Assembly (NCBI GenBank): GCA_019414665.1
Contig: DXLO01000004.1
Location: 1-64,000, forward strand
Direction of reading: 5' to 3'
DNA from: Bacteroides sp.
Lineage (GTDB): Bacteria > Bacteroidota > Bacteroidia > Bacteroidales > Bacteroidaceae
DNA: 64,000 bases
The first letter of the stretch is position 1, and each line of letters begins with the position of its first letter. The position numbers were made by a program, and so were the translations under genes. Below, one piece after another: positions 42,901 to 51,527 of this stretch. The notes beneath the pieces are model-generated. The model saw only the letters and a list, made by a program, of their open reading frames with translations. It made no database searches and was not told where the DNA came from.

Positions 42901-44171
42901 GTAAAGCAACTGACGGTATTATGGCTTAGGTGGGCGGGTGCATCGGTAGTATAGTGCTCAAAAGTGTTGCTGCCGGGAGCCCGCCGGTTCAAACCTCCTT
43001 CTACGGTTCCTACCCATAAAACACCCGACGGGTCTTCATAAATGGCATTGACGGGATTTTGGGAAAGACTTCCGGGAATGGCGGGAGTATGATAATAGTT
43101 TTGTACGAACAGCATCCGGCGGCTCATCTTGTTCAGACCTCCCACTTCGGTGCCTACCCAGATAATATCACCATCGGTCAGCAGACAGTTTACGAAGTCA
43201 CAGTTTAATGTGTTTTGTACGATTTCTCCTTCTCCGGTATCTTTATTTATCCGCTCAAATTTGTCTGTCAACGCATTATAAAGGTTTATACCTTTTAGGG
43301 TGGCAACCAGCATGGTATGTTCTCCTGTTTCTGCTATGTCTGTGATAAAGTTTTGGGAAAGCGAACTATTGTCATTCGGATCATACATATAATGCTTCAT
43401 CAGTTCCGTATCCATATTGTATCGGAAAAGGCCTTGTGCGCTGCCAATCCAAATTTCATTTTCTTTCCGGCAGATTACTTGTATGGACACACCGGGTAAT
43501 TGAAGGGCAGATGAAATGAATGTGGGTTCCTGTACTTCCATAGCCGATTCTTTGATGCGGTAGATACCGTCTTTGTAGTTTATCCAGAGATAGTCTTCTA
43601 CTTCACAAATAGTCCGGATGGATTCTCCTGCCGGTACTTCGCATGTTTTAATGATTTGTTTTATATCTCCTTGTTTGTCAAAGGTAATTTTGAATAAATT
43701 GTTTTCCGAACAAACCCAAATATTTCCCGCTTTGCTATGGAGAATAAGATGAGAGGGGCGGTTACACAGTGAAATAAGTTTGTCTTTCATATCAGTGACT
43801 TGTACTGTCTGCATGGTTTGTATATCCAGTATGTCAATACCCATTTCACTGACAGCCCAAATACGCTTGAAGTTATCCTCACACAGTTTGTTTATAAAGT
43901 TACTTCGTAGCTTGATACGGGTGTTTCCCATATGGAAGGCGGTGAATTCATAACCGTCATAACGGGCGATTCCTTCCCCGCGGGTAGCGATCCATAAAAA
44001 GCCCTGACTGTCTTTCAATATATCATCCACAAAGTTGTGAGGCAGTCCTTCATCCATCGTAATGGCAGTGAAATTATAACGTTCGGACCATTTTCCGGCT
44101 GTTCCTTCAGCTTGCATATACAGACTAGATAAAAAGATGAACAGAGCGAATAGAAAACAATGTTTTTTCAT
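39945..44171 (-). CDS. Hybrid two-component system sensor-regulator (HTCS)
   Basis: The 1408-aa protein combines all parts of a two-component system. It has a signal peptide and a periplasmic two-component propeller (about 30-660; repeats such as GLPHNFVDDILKDSQGFLWIATRG). A Y_Y_Y domain (RPGNYTFELRY), a membrane helix (about 790-812) and a histidine kinase with the His in THEFRTPL (about 900) and ATPase motifs NLIGNALKF and GTGIGLYLC follow. A receiver with Asp in SDLMMPVMDG (about 1203) and a C-terminal AraC-type HTH complete it. It would sense an arabino-oligosaccharide in the periplasm and activate the operons at 37444 and 44474. Confidence 0.97.
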   Translation of the reverse strand: MKKHCFLFALFIFLSSLYMQAEGTAGKWSERYNFTAITMDEGLPHNFVDDILKDSQGFLWIATRGEGIARYDGYEFTAFHMGNTRIKLRSNFINKLCEDNFKRIWAVSEMGIDILDIQTMQTVQVTDMKDKLISLCNRPSHLILHSKAGNIWVCSENNLFKITFDKQGDIKQIIKTCEVPAGESIRTICEVEDYLWINYKDGIYRIKESAMEVQEPTFISSALQLPGVSIQVICRKENEIWIGSAQGLFRYNMDTELMKHYMYDPNDNSSLSQNFITDIAETGEHTMLVATLKGINLYNALTDKFERINKDTGEGEIVQNTLNCDFVNCLLTDGDIIWVGTEVGGLNKMSRRMLFVQNYYHTPAIPGSLSQNPVNAIYEDPSGVLWVGTVEGGLNRRAPGSNTFEHYTTDAPAHLSHNTVSCFTSDNDGRLWMGTWGGGIGWIDMKNPQNKQFHHIEIPECGDFSWGWAGSICYDHLNNAIWVGTSINIYVYDLKTQTLTEPFKGMNLGGIEGCTGYYIDKDNHLWLGLTEGLCRIDLSSLKTPRLIYQLWRIKLDEPESKLKERVTYITQSKDGTLWIGSNGYGFYKSSPTENGEYTFRSFTTEDGLINNSVRCISEDKEGYLWITTTNGLSRFNPNNNSFFNYTRKDGLLSNQFYWNAICRAANGDLYIGSTKGLSVVKPVIDINPKEAVPLAFTHVRVANKERLYTNGTLQLHERDKSLYIEFAALDYDASTFANYYYRLKGFDDKWIKVPANRRQAAYTNLRPGNYTFELRYAPDGKQWLEEMAELHIAVSPYFYKTIWFILSILVLLSFLIYKVLSWRLRSLKEQQEILHIKVEERTRELEEQKKLLSTQASELYRQNQLLKQQNEKITKQKGQLIQMSKKVQELTVDKLAFFTNITHEFRTPLTLIVGPIERALKLSYNPQVIEQLHFVERNSKYLLSLVNQLMDFRKVESGKMEIVRNPGNFAKLLNELLVPFDAYASERGITIERRFRLPSCEIMYDEDAMHKVIVNLIGNALKFTPKGGQITIYATPLRQEEQEKLFICIRDTGPGLPEEEIDKVFNRFYQSQNKTHSSINGQSGTGIGLYLCKRIVQLHGGSICAKNNQSKGCSFRILLPLQYADADSLPTPTEQVKEPVDSPMTLQPATNGKLTILVVEDNKDMRDYIRSILAEYYNVLEASQGEEALTVLQSQNVDFIVSDLMMPVMDGMELSRRVKSNFAISHIPFLMLTAKTSNESRIESFRIGVDEYLLKPFDDTLLLARISNILENRKRFQQKFSYSMDVDALNIEKESSDKKFLDKAMQIVKENYKNSYYEISDFIEAMGVSKSLMNKKMQNLTGQSAGQFMRNYRLNLARELIIRNRLTHNMNISEIAYEVGFNDPKYFTRCFTKHFGTTPSSMMENGTD

Positions 44172-44215
44172 AGTGTGTTGTTCATTAATGACGTAAGAAT
44201 ATACCGTTACTTATA

Positions 44216-44247
44216 CAAAGATATACCTTTTCGTTTTTCCTCAAAAA
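44216..44247 (-). promoter_or_regulatory. HTCS gene promoter
   Basis: On the - strand TTTTTG (-33, 44242-44247) and TATCTTTG (-7, 44216-44223) are separated by 18 bp, close to the Bacteroidetes consensus. It looks constitutive, fitting a sensor that must be present beforehand. Confidence 0.6.
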
Positions 44248-44281
44248 CAAATAAATCATTTTTATCCCTCTGCTGCACAAA

Positions 44282-44339
44282 TGTCCACCCTTTAAGCGAT
44301 ATTGTCCACCTGGCGAGCTTTTGATTGCAGTTATATTTG
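44282..44339 (+). promoter_or_regulatory. GH43-GH51 promoter with tandem TGTCCACC operator
   Basis: TGTCCACC at 44282-44289 and 44303-44310 repeat with a 21-bp period. The -7 box TATATTTG is at 44332-44339, 29 bp from the start of the near site. The orientation relative to transcription is the same as at susC. A long leader of about 125 bp precedes the start codon. Confidence 0.7.
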
Positions 44340-44473
44340 CATTAATAATAGTTAGTCAATGTGACAGTTGGCTGCGTTATATGCCGCATGTCATTGACAA
44401 ATTAGTACATTAGCAAATGGTCACATAATAAAAAAATACTATGAAACAGCAATTTTTCCCTCAAAGATTATTC

Positions 44474-45976
44474 ATGGACATGAAAAGGTTAATAATAAAT
44501 AGGTTGGTCGGTTTAGGCCTGTTGGCCGTAGGGATATTGGTATCATGCAGTGCACCTACGGCTTTCGTGCCTGTCCCTTCTCCCAATCCTTGGGCTGATG
44601 ATTATACCGCTCTTTCATCTATGGAGAATTACAAGCAGTGGGGAACATATAATGTACACGACCCGGCTTGTAAAAAAATAGGAGATACTTATTATCTGTA
44701 TTCTACCGATGCTATTTTTGCTGAGAACCGGAAAGAGGCGAAAGAGAAGAATGTGCCTCTGGGTTTTGTCCAGGTACGCAAATCAAAAGACTTGGTACAT
44801 TGGGATTTTGTGGGCTGGGCTTTTCCCGAGATTCCTGCTCCGGCTATGGAATGGGTTCATAGTCAGGCGGAGGGAAAAGGGGCGACTAATATCTGGGCTC
44901 CTTATTTGATGCCTTATCAGGGTATTTATCGTTTGTATTATTGTGTTTCGGCATTCGGCAGGAATACATCCTATATCGGTATGGCCGAGTCGGATTCTCC
45001 CGAAGGTCCCTGGATACAGAAAGGGTGTGTGGTTAAGACAGGAGAAGGGGATGCGATGAATGCCATAGACCCTTCTGTGGTTGAGGATCCGGAAACCGGA
45101 AAGTGGTGGATGCACTATGGCTCTTATTTCGGTGGTCTGTACTGTGTGGAACTGAATCCCGAAACAGGAATGACTGTGCAGCCGGAGGATCATGGGCACT
45201 TGATAGCACGCCGGGCCAATTACCGGAAAGATAACTTGGAAGCACCGGAAATCATGTATCAACCCCAACTTGGCAAATATTATCTGTTTACATCCTACGA
45301 TCCGCTGATGACTACCTATAATGTACGTGTCGCTTATTCCGGTTCTCCCGAAGGACCTTTTGTGGATTTCTACGGAGAGGATATAAAAGATACAACGAAT
45401 AATGTTCCTATATTGACAGCTCCTTACCGCTTCGAAAATCATCCGGGATGGGCGGGAACGGCTCATTGCGGTCTTATTGATGCCGGTGACGGCCGTTATT
45501 TTATGGTCCATCAGGGACGGCTTTCCCCCCAGAACCAGTTGATGGATTTGCATGTGCGCGAAGTGTTCTTTACGGTGAATGGATGGCCTGTGGTTTCTCC
45601 CGAACGCTATGCAGGTACTGCTCCACGTTCTTTCACTAAAGAAGATTTGGTAGGTGAGTGGGAAATTATCCGTATTCAGGAACCGCCTTTGGAACGTAGT
45701 TTGGAAGCTGGACAAATATTGTGGGGTGAAGGGGACTTGCGAAATGGGGAGCAGGCGTTATCTGCCCGTGTTGTTTTGGAAGCAGATGGCAGTGTTGGAG
45801 ATGCAACTTGGGATTTTAATGTTAAAAAACAACTTCTTAATATAAAAACAGCCACAGAAGATATTAACAATTTGATTATCTTTGCCGGACACGATTGGGA
45901 AAATGAAACAGAAACCATTCTTTTTACCGGCCTGGATGCTCAAGGGCATTCTGTGTGGGGAAAGAGAATTGACTAA
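44474..45976 (+). CDS. GH43 arabinanase-like lipoprotein
   Basis: The protein is about 500 aa. The lipobox is SC in VGILVSCSAP; in-frame ATGs at 44441, 44474 and 44480 are all possible, with the later two giving a better signal peptide. The GH43 propeller is at about 45-400, with Asp in NVHDPACK, Asp in AIDPSVVE and Glu in LEAPEIMY. It ends in a C-terminal beta domain like that of the GH43 at 28704. The 1,5-alpha-arabinanase type fits the locus. It leads the + strand operon with GH51. Confidence 0.85.
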   Translation: MDMKRLIINRLVGLGLLAVGILVSCSAPTAFVPVPSPNPWADDYTALSSMENYKQWGTYNVHDPACKKIGDTYYLYSTDAIFAENRKEAKEKNVPLGFVQVRKSKDLVHWDFVGWAFPEIPAPAMEWVHSQAEGKGATNIWAPYLMPYQGIYRLYYCVSAFGRNTSYIGMAESDSPEGPWIQKGCVVKTGEGDAMNAIDPSVVEDPETGKWWMHYGSYFGGLYCVELNPETGMTVQPEDHGHLIARRANYRKDNLEAPEIMYQPQLGKYYLFTSYDPLMTTYNVRVAYSGSPEGPFVDFYGEDIKDTTNNVPILTAPYRFENHPGWAGTAHCGLIDAGDGRYFMVHQGRLSPQNQLMDLHVREVFFTVNGWPVVSPERYAGTAPRSFTKEDLVGEWEIIRIQEPPLERSLEAGQILWGEGDLRNGEQALSARVVLEADGSVGDATWDFNVKKQLLNIKTATEDINNLIIFAGHDWENETETILFTGLDAQGHSVWGKRID

Positions 45977-45999
45977 TAAAAATCAATAATATTACTATC

Positions 46000-47979
46000 A
46001 TGAAATTACACAGAACTCTATTCACAGCATGGGTATTTGCTGCCGGAGTAGCGCTACATGCACAGAATGCGCACAACATGGTCGTGCAGACCAATAAATT
46101 AGGTGCGGAAATACAACCAACCATGTATGGTTTGTTCTTTGAGGACATTAATTATGGGGCGGACGGAGGCTTGTATGCCGAACTGATAAAGAACCGTTCA
46201 TTTGAATTCCCGCAACGTTTTATGGGTTGGAATATTTTCGGCAATGTGACCTTGATGGACGACGGGCCGTTCGAGCGAAATCCGCATTACGTCCGTCTGG
46301 GTAATTCCGGACACAGGGAAAAGCACACAGGAATTGAAAACGAAGGTTTTTTCGGCATAGGTGTCAAGGAAGGGGCTGAGTATCGCTTTTCCGTATGGGC
46401 ACGTGGTGAGAACCAGAAACTTCGTATTGAATTGATCAAAAATGATACGATGGAGGAACGTCAGGCTTTTGAGTCAAAAGAACTGATAGTGAATTCGAAG
46501 GATTGGAAACAATATGAGGTGATATTGAAATCGCCGAGAACGGAGCCCAAGGCTCATCTTCGTATTTTCCTTGAAAGTGCGGGAACGGTGGATCTGGAAC
46601 ATGTTTCTCTTTTCCCTGTAGATACTTGGAAAGAGCGTAAGAACGGTCTTCGTAAAGACTTGGTGCAGGCTTTATATGATATCAAACCCGGTGTTTTCCG
46701 TTTTCCCGGCGGCTGTATTGTAGAAGGTACGGATGAGGCTACCCGTTACGAATGGAAAAAAACAGTAGGTGCGGTAGAGAATCGCCCGTTGAATGAAAAC
46801 CGCTGGCATTATACGTTCAAGCATCGTTTCTTCCCTGATTATTTCCAGACCTACGGACTGGGCTTCTTTGAATATTTCCAGTTGTCGGAGGATATAGGCG
46901 CCGAACCGCTGCCTATTCTGAACTGCGGATTGATATGTCAGTATCAGAATGACCCCGACCAGCAGGTCAGCCTGTCAAAGCTTGATTCATATATACAGGA
47001 TGCATTAGACCTGATTGAGTTTGCTAATGGCGATGTCACAAGTACTTGGGGAAAAGTTCGTGCGGATATGGGACACCCTGCTCCCTTTAACTTGAAATTC
47101 TTGGGCATTGGTAACGAACAATGGGGACCGGAATATCCGGAACGTCTGAAACAGTTTGTCGAGGTGCTTCGTAAGGCTCATCCTGAAATCAAGATTGTTG
47201 GTAGTTCGGGACCTCAGTCTGAAGGTAAAGACTTTGATTACTTATGGCCGGAAATGAAAAATCTGAAAGTGGATTTGGTGGATGAGCATTTCTATCGTCC
47301 CGAAAGCTGGTTCCTGGGACAAGGCAACCGTTATGACAATTACGACCGCAAAGGACCGAAGGTCTTTGCCGGAGAATATGCCTGCCATGGCAAAGGCAAG
47401 AAATGGAACCATTTTAACGCTGCTTTAATGGAAGCTGCGTTCATGACCGGACTGGAACGGAATGCTGATGTGGTGCACATGGCTACTTATGCACCTTTGT
47501 TTGCCCATGTGGAAGGATGGCAATGGCGTCCGGATTTGATCTGGTTTGACAATCTGAACTCGGTTCGTACTTGTAGTTACTATGTGCAGCAGCTTTATGC
47601 TCATAACAAAGGTACTCATGTGTTGCCCCTGACTATGGATAAAAAAGCTGTGAGTGGTCAGGAAGGACAGGATGGTCTGTTTGCCAGTGCCGTATGGGAT
47701 AAGGATGAAAAGGCTTATATCGTGAAAATTGCCAATACTTCGGAGCAGACACAGCCAGTATCATTGACTTTCAACGGGTTGAAGAAGAGTGATAAACTTG
47801 TGGAAGGTAAATGCATCACACTCCAGTCTGCCGATTTGGATAAAGATAACACGGTAGAGCATCCGAATGTCATCACTCCGAAAGAAAGTGCTGCTACGGT
47901 TGAGGGTAATGTACTGAATGTAGAGATGGCGCCCAAGACTTTCGTGCTTTATAAGTTTGTTAAGGCAAGTAATAAGTAA
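46000..47979 (+). CDS. GH51 alpha-L-arabinofuranosidase
   Basis: The 659-aa protein has a signal peptide ending ALHAQN. An N-terminal carbohydrate-binding-like beta domain is followed by the GH51 TIM barrel. GIGNEQWGPEYP holds the acid/base Glu (about 371), and VFAGEYACHG the nucleophile Glu (about 457). A C-terminal beta domain ends the protein. The enzyme removes alpha-L-arabinofuranose from arabinan oligosaccharides in the periplasm. It starts 23 bp after the GH43 stop and is followed by a strong double terminator. Confidence 0.95.
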   Translation: MKLHRTLFTAWVFAAGVALHAQNAHNMVVQTNKLGAEIQPTMYGLFFEDINYGADGGLYAELIKNRSFEFPQRFMGWNIFGNVTLMDDGPFERNPHYVRLGNSGHREKHTGIENEGFFGIGVKEGAEYRFSVWARGENQKLRIELIKNDTMEERQAFESKELIVNSKDWKQYEVILKSPRTEPKAHLRIFLESAGTVDLEHVSLFPVDTWKERKNGLRKDLVQALYDIKPGVFRFPGGCIVEGTDEATRYEWKKTVGAVENRPLNENRWHYTFKHRFFPDYFQTYGLGFFEYFQLSEDIGAEPLPILNCGLICQYQNDPDQQVSLSKLDSYIQDALDLIEFANGDVTSTWGKVRADMGHPAPFNLKFLGIGNEQWGPEYPERLKQFVEVLRKAHPEIKIVGSSGPQSEGKDFDYLWPEMKNLKVDLVDEHFYRPESWFLGQGNRYDNYDRKGPKVFAGEYACHGKGKKWNHFNAALMEAAFMTGLERNADVVHMATYAPLFAHVEGWQWRPDLIWFDNLNSVRTCSYYVQQLYAHNKGTHVLPLTMDKKAVSGQEGQDGLFASAVWDKDEKAYIVKIANTSEQTQPVSLTFNGLKKSDKLVEGKCITLQSADLDKDNTVEHPNVITPKESAATVEGNVLNVEMAPKTFVLYKFVKASNK

Positions 47980-48024
47980 AAGATGAATCATTCCTTTAAA
48001 TACTAACACAGAGGATAGAGAAAC

Positions 48025-48050
48025 ATAAAGCAGCCGAAGGGCTGCTTTAT
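48025..48050 (+). terminator. 11-bp perfect GAAG-loop hairpin after GH51
   Basis: The arms 48025-48035 and 48040-48050 pair perfectly (AAAGCAGCC/GGCTGCTTT core) with a GAAG tetraloop, 45 bp past the GH51 stop. There is no T run; it forms a pair with the terminator at 48095. Confidence 0.75.
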
Positions 48051-48094
48051 AATCCCAACTGCATCCGGAACTTTTAAAGGAAATGTATACCTGC

Positions 48095-48125
48095 CTCCCT
48101 TGGTTGTACCAAGGGAGTTTTTTTT
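48095..48125 (+). terminator. Intrinsic terminator
   Basis: CTCCCTTGG (48095-48103) pairs with CCAAGGGAG (48109-48117) and is followed by eight T (48118-48125). This is a textbook terminator closing the GH43-GH51 operon. Confidence 0.95.
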
Positions 48126-48347
48126 GATTATACGTATATTATCATCTTGGATTATGCGCAGCATTTTGCTGTAAATCAGTGATATGTTGTGCAAATACAT
48201 TCTAAATCCCCCTGAAACGGTTTGCCATTTTCTGCTGCCAAATTTGGTTTGACGGATATCGGTTGTTCTAATTCCTGTGTCATAGCTACGGTTGTTCCTT
48301 TACAGGGGAGCGTCATAAGGCGTATTTTTGTTCGGGTGCGTTCGTTG

Positions 48348-48432
48348 CTTCACTAAGGTGAAGAGCTAGCTTCACTTAGGTGGAATAATTGCTTCACCTT
48401 GGTGAAATATTAAATGGAGTGAGGTGAAGATA
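48348..48432. repeat. Short CTTCAC/GTGAAG palindrome array
   Basis: CTTCACTAAGGTGAAG (48348-48363) and TTCACCTTGGTGAA (48393-48406) are palindromes, with an imperfect copy at 48370-48385 and a half site near 48423. The design is like the array at 261-402 but with different core bases. The wider 48126-48759 gap has no intact gene. Confidence 0.55.
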
Positions 48433-48450
48433 AGATGAGAATAGGTTCTT

Positions 48451-48592
48451 ATGATGCCTACGAGTTGCCGGGAGGTAACGAGGGGGTGATTTTACATTCT
48501 GTCCGAGAGAATCCCCGAAGCAGATTTATTTCGCCACCGGCATACCGATTGAGGAGGATTTGAAAGACTATTACACAGAAAGTGGTTGGTAA
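48451..48592 (+). pseudogene. Possible frame-disrupted short gene remnant
   Basis: A frame from ATG 48451 stops early. A second frame that looks more protein-like (FTFCPRESPKQIYFATG, then IPIEEDLKDYYTES) continues to TAA 48590-48592. One frameshift would join them. I recognise no family; it may equally be a non-coding repeat. Confidence 0.25.
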
Positions 48593-48759
48593 TGAGTGAG
48601 TTGCTGTGACGGAATGTTTTTGTACTTTATGTAAATGTGTTAAAAGTGATTTTTGTTGTCGTTATGTTGTAGGGGCGGACTCATGGGTCTGCCCCTACGG
48701 TGGAACATTTGATAGTTACTTCGAACTTTTGAAATATCCTCTTATTGGATGAGTCCTGT

Positions 48760-50322
48760 TTACATCTTTATTCTCTTATTGCGTACTTGCCTCAGAATTG
48801 TCTGCAACTCAAATACTTTCTTAGGATACTTTTCTGCTACATTCTCTTGTTCGCTCACCTTTTCCATTTCATATAACTGGGGAACGTTCAGGTTTCCGGT
48901 TTCTATTTTTTCTGCTTTCATGAAAGTGGTCGGGTCATCATTCGGTTCAATGTATTTCCAGTCTTTGGTACGGACGGACAACGTGTGGTTCATGGATTGT
49001 TCCACAATCCAGGGGCGGTCTGTCTTGTCGGTTCCTATCAGATTCCCTAAACGGTCATAACTGTCCGGAGCGCTGCCTTTAGGTAATCTGGCGTTGATCA
49101 AAGCTCCTAAGGAGGCTAGCCAGTCAATCTGTGACATTAATACGTCCGAGTCTCCTGTCTTTTTTATCTTCTGTGGCCAGCGGACAATGACCGGGACGGC
49201 TGTTCCACCCTCGAAAGCGCTGTATTTGTTTCCTCTCCACGGACCGGAAGGTGTATGTCCGTTCAACAGCTCTTCTGCCTTGTCCTTATATCCGTCGTCT
49301 ACAACCGGACCATTGTCGCTGGATAGAATAATCAGCGTGTTTTCAGTTAGTCCAAGTTGGTCCAATGTTTCCATCAGCTGGCCTACCGTCCAGTCGAATT
49401 GGGCGATTGCGTCTCCGCGTAGTCCCATAGGATTCTTTCCACGGAAGCGGTCATGGGGAAAACGAGGAACGTGTACATCATTGGTTGCAAAATACATAAA
49501 GAAAGGCTCGTCTTTATGCTGTTTGATAAAGTCGATGGCATGAACGGTGATGGAATCGGCAATGTTCTCGTCTTTCCAAAGTGCTTTTCCGCCCCCTTTC
49601 ATAAATCCGATGCGGCTGATGCCATTGACGATGGACATGTCATGTCCGTTGCTGGGATGTAGGTTATACAGTAATTCGGGATTATCTTTGCCGGTCGGTT
49701 CTCCCGGAAAGTTCTTGGTGTAACTCACTTCTATGGGATCGGACGGATCATAGTTGGCTACCTTGCCGTTTTCTATAAATACACAAGGTACACGGTCGGC
49801 TGTAGCGGCCATGATATAGTGATAGTCAAAGCCTAAGTCACCTAAAGCGGCTGGTAAAGGAGCATTCCAATCCTGTCCGCCTGTCTTGTCTCCCAGGCCC
49901 AGATGCCATTTGCCGATGGCGGCTGTAGTATATCCGGCACTTTTAAACATGTCTGCCATGGTGTATTGTTCGGGACGGATAATCATTTTTACATCTCCTG
50001 CGGCAATATCCGTGTCCGGTCTGCGCCATGCATATTCTCCTGTCAGCAAGGAGTAGCGGGATGGGGTGCTGGTAGCGGCTACGGTATGTGCATTAGTAAA
50101 ACGAATGCCTTCCGATGCCAGTTTGTCAACATGGGGAGTTTCTACATTCTTGGCTCCGTAACATTTTAAATCTCCATATCCCAGGTCATCTGCCAGAATA
50201 ACGATAACATTGGGCTTTTGGGGGGGCTGCGTACTGTTTTTTTGAACGGTTTCTGCTGTTGCAGAGTTACAGGCGGCTAATGAGGCAAGTAAGGATATGC
50301 CTGCATAATTTCTACTTTTCAT
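48760..50322 (-). CDS. S1-family sulfatase lipoprotein
   Basis: The 520-aa lipoprotein (Cys18 in LAAC) has a type I sulfatase fold. Metal residues are in VILADDLGYGD (Asp45, Asp46). The formylglycine site is Ser85 in the S-T-P-S-R motif, followed by YSLLTGEYAWR. The serine version needs an anaerobic sulfatase-maturating radical SAM enzyme, encoded elsewhere. It would remove sulfate from a glycan, but no glycan-uptake genes adjoin, so the target is open. Confidence 0.93.
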   Translation of the reverse strand: MKSRNYAGISLLASLAACNSATAETVQKNSTQPPQKPNVIVILADDLGYGDLKCYGAKNVETPHVDKLASEGIRFTNAHTVAATSTPSRYSLLTGEYAWRRPDTDIAAGDVKMIIRPEQYTMADMFKSAGYTTAAIGKWHLGLGDKTGGQDWNAPLPAALGDLGFDYHYIMAATADRVPCVFIENGKVANYDPSDPIEVSYTKNFPGEPTGKDNPELLYNLHPSNGHDMSIVNGISRIGFMKGGGKALWKDENIADSITVHAIDFIKQHKDEPFFMYFATNDVHVPRFPHDRFRGKNPMGLRGDAIAQFDWTVGQLMETLDQLGLTENTLIILSSDNGPVVDDGYKDKAEELLNGHTPSGPWRGNKYSAFEGGTAVPVIVRWPQKIKKTGDSDVLMSQIDWLASLGALINARLPKGSAPDSYDRLGNLIGTDKTDRPWIVEQSMNHTLSVRTKDWKYIEPNDDPTTFMKAEKIETGNLNVPQLYEMEKVSEQENVAEKYPKKVFELQTILRQVRNKRIKM

Positions 50323-50339
50323 CTCTATTTATTTAAGGT

Positions 50340-50477
50340 TTGATCCGGATACATGTCTATTTTCACTTTCCGGTTTCTCGACCTGAAGGTGAAGAACGAC
50401 GGAAAGTTATCAAGAAAATCTTGAAGCAGCAAAAAAGAGGGCCGAAATATGATTTGAAAGTGTCTGGAATTAGATGA
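50340..50477 (+). pseudogene. Possible short coding remnant
   Basis: After an in-frame TAA at 50334-50336 the + strand frame reads a charged peptide (PEGEERRKVIKKILKQQKR, then GPKYDLKVSGIR) to TGA 50475-50477, overlapping the mnmA 3' end by a few bases. No ATG is present. It looks like the C terminus of a lost gene, but chance cannot be excluded. Confidence 0.25.
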
Positions 50478-51525
50478 TAATGCCCCCACCCAGTACTACA
50501 TCATCCCTATAGAAAGCGGCTGCCTGTCCCGGAGCAATGGCTGTCAGCGGCTCGTGCAGTTGTACATGCAGGGTGTTATCCGGTTGCAGGGTTACTGTGC
50601 AGCGGTTGGCTTGTTTCCGATAGCGTATTTTGACGATGATGTCGTCCTTGTTTAGTAATAAAGCGGGATTGGTGATGCGCCATTCTTTCAGTCTCATTTC
50701 TGTTTTTTCCAGTGCTTTCAAGTCGCTCAGTATGACTTTGTTTTCTGCCGGAATGATTTCTTTGACAAAGACAGCCCGGTTAAGATCTATGCCCAATCCT
50801 CTCCGCTGGCCGATGGTATAGAAAGGATAACCTTTGTGCCGTGCGATAAAATTCCCCATTTCATCGAAGAATTTACCCGGTAGGATACTTCCTTCAGGTA
50901 ATTCCTTATGTAGGAATGTGCGGTAGTCCATGGGGCAGAAGCATACTCCCAGACTGTCCCGTTTATGGGCGGCTTTCAGAAAACCACGCTCTGCCGCGAT
51001 TTCACGGACACGGGCTTTAGTCAGGTTGCCCATAGGGAGAAGCATACGTTGCAGGATTTCTTGTGGCAGCCCCCATAGGAAAAAGGATTGGTCTTTATCC
51101 GGGTCGGCACCGGTAGTGATGTGATAGCATCCATTGATGAAGCGCCGGCGTACATAATGTCCTGTAGCGAAGTGATAAATTCCCATTTCATCGGATATTT
51201 TCTTCAAAAGAGGCCATTTCAGGTAGTTGTTGCACAAGGTACAGGGAACCGGGGTATGACCTGCCATATATTCGTTGATGAAATAGTCAATGATGGTTTT
51301 CCGGAAGGTGTCACGAACATCGTATGTGAGATGGGGGATGTTCAGACGTTCACATAAAGCGCGGGCGTCCTCCAGATACTCTGTATCATTTTCTTTTTCA
51401 TAAAAGCGGAAGGTGATGCCGGTTACTTCGTATCCTGCATCCTGCAATAGAAGGGCGGCTACGGAACTGTCTGTTCCTCCGCTCATGCCTAGTAGGACTT
51501 TATTATTGGACTCTGTTTCTCTCAT
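50470..51525 (-). CDS. mnmA: tRNA 2-thiouridylase MnmA
   Basis: The 351-aa enzyme puts sulfur on wobble U34 of tRNA-Lys, -Glu and -Gln. The ATP P-loop motif is GMSGGTDSSVAALL (usually GGVDSS). The catalytic cysteines are in VPCTLCN and LGVCFCP. HYVRR and GQRRGLGI are typical. It begins 2 bp after the RhuM-like gene, probably on one transcript. Bacteroidales often carry more than one copy of this family, so it may be a paralogue. Confidence 0.93.
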   Translation of the reverse strand: MRETESNNKVLLGMSGGTDSSVAALLLQDAGYEVTGITFRFYEKENDTEYLEDARALCERLNIPHLTYDVRDTFRKTIIDYFINEYMAGHTPVPCTLCNNYLKWPLLKKISDEMGIYHFATGHYVRRRFINGCYHITTGADPDKDQSFFLWGLPQEILQRMLLPMGNLTKARVREIAAERGFLKAAHKRDSLGVCFCPMDYRTFLHKELPEGSILPGKFFDEMGNFIARHKGYPFYTIGQRRGLGIDLNRAVFVKEIIPAENKVILSDLKALEKTEMRLKEWRITNPALLLNKDDIIVKIRYRKQANRCTVTLQPDNTLHVQLHEPLTAIAPGQAAAFYRDDVVLGGGIII

Positions 51526-51527
51526 CT

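Noticed and set aside
44783..45715. 310-residue - strand frame opposite the GH43 gene
   Set aside because: The GH43 catalytic motifs are on the + strand; the antisense frame has no recognisable family.
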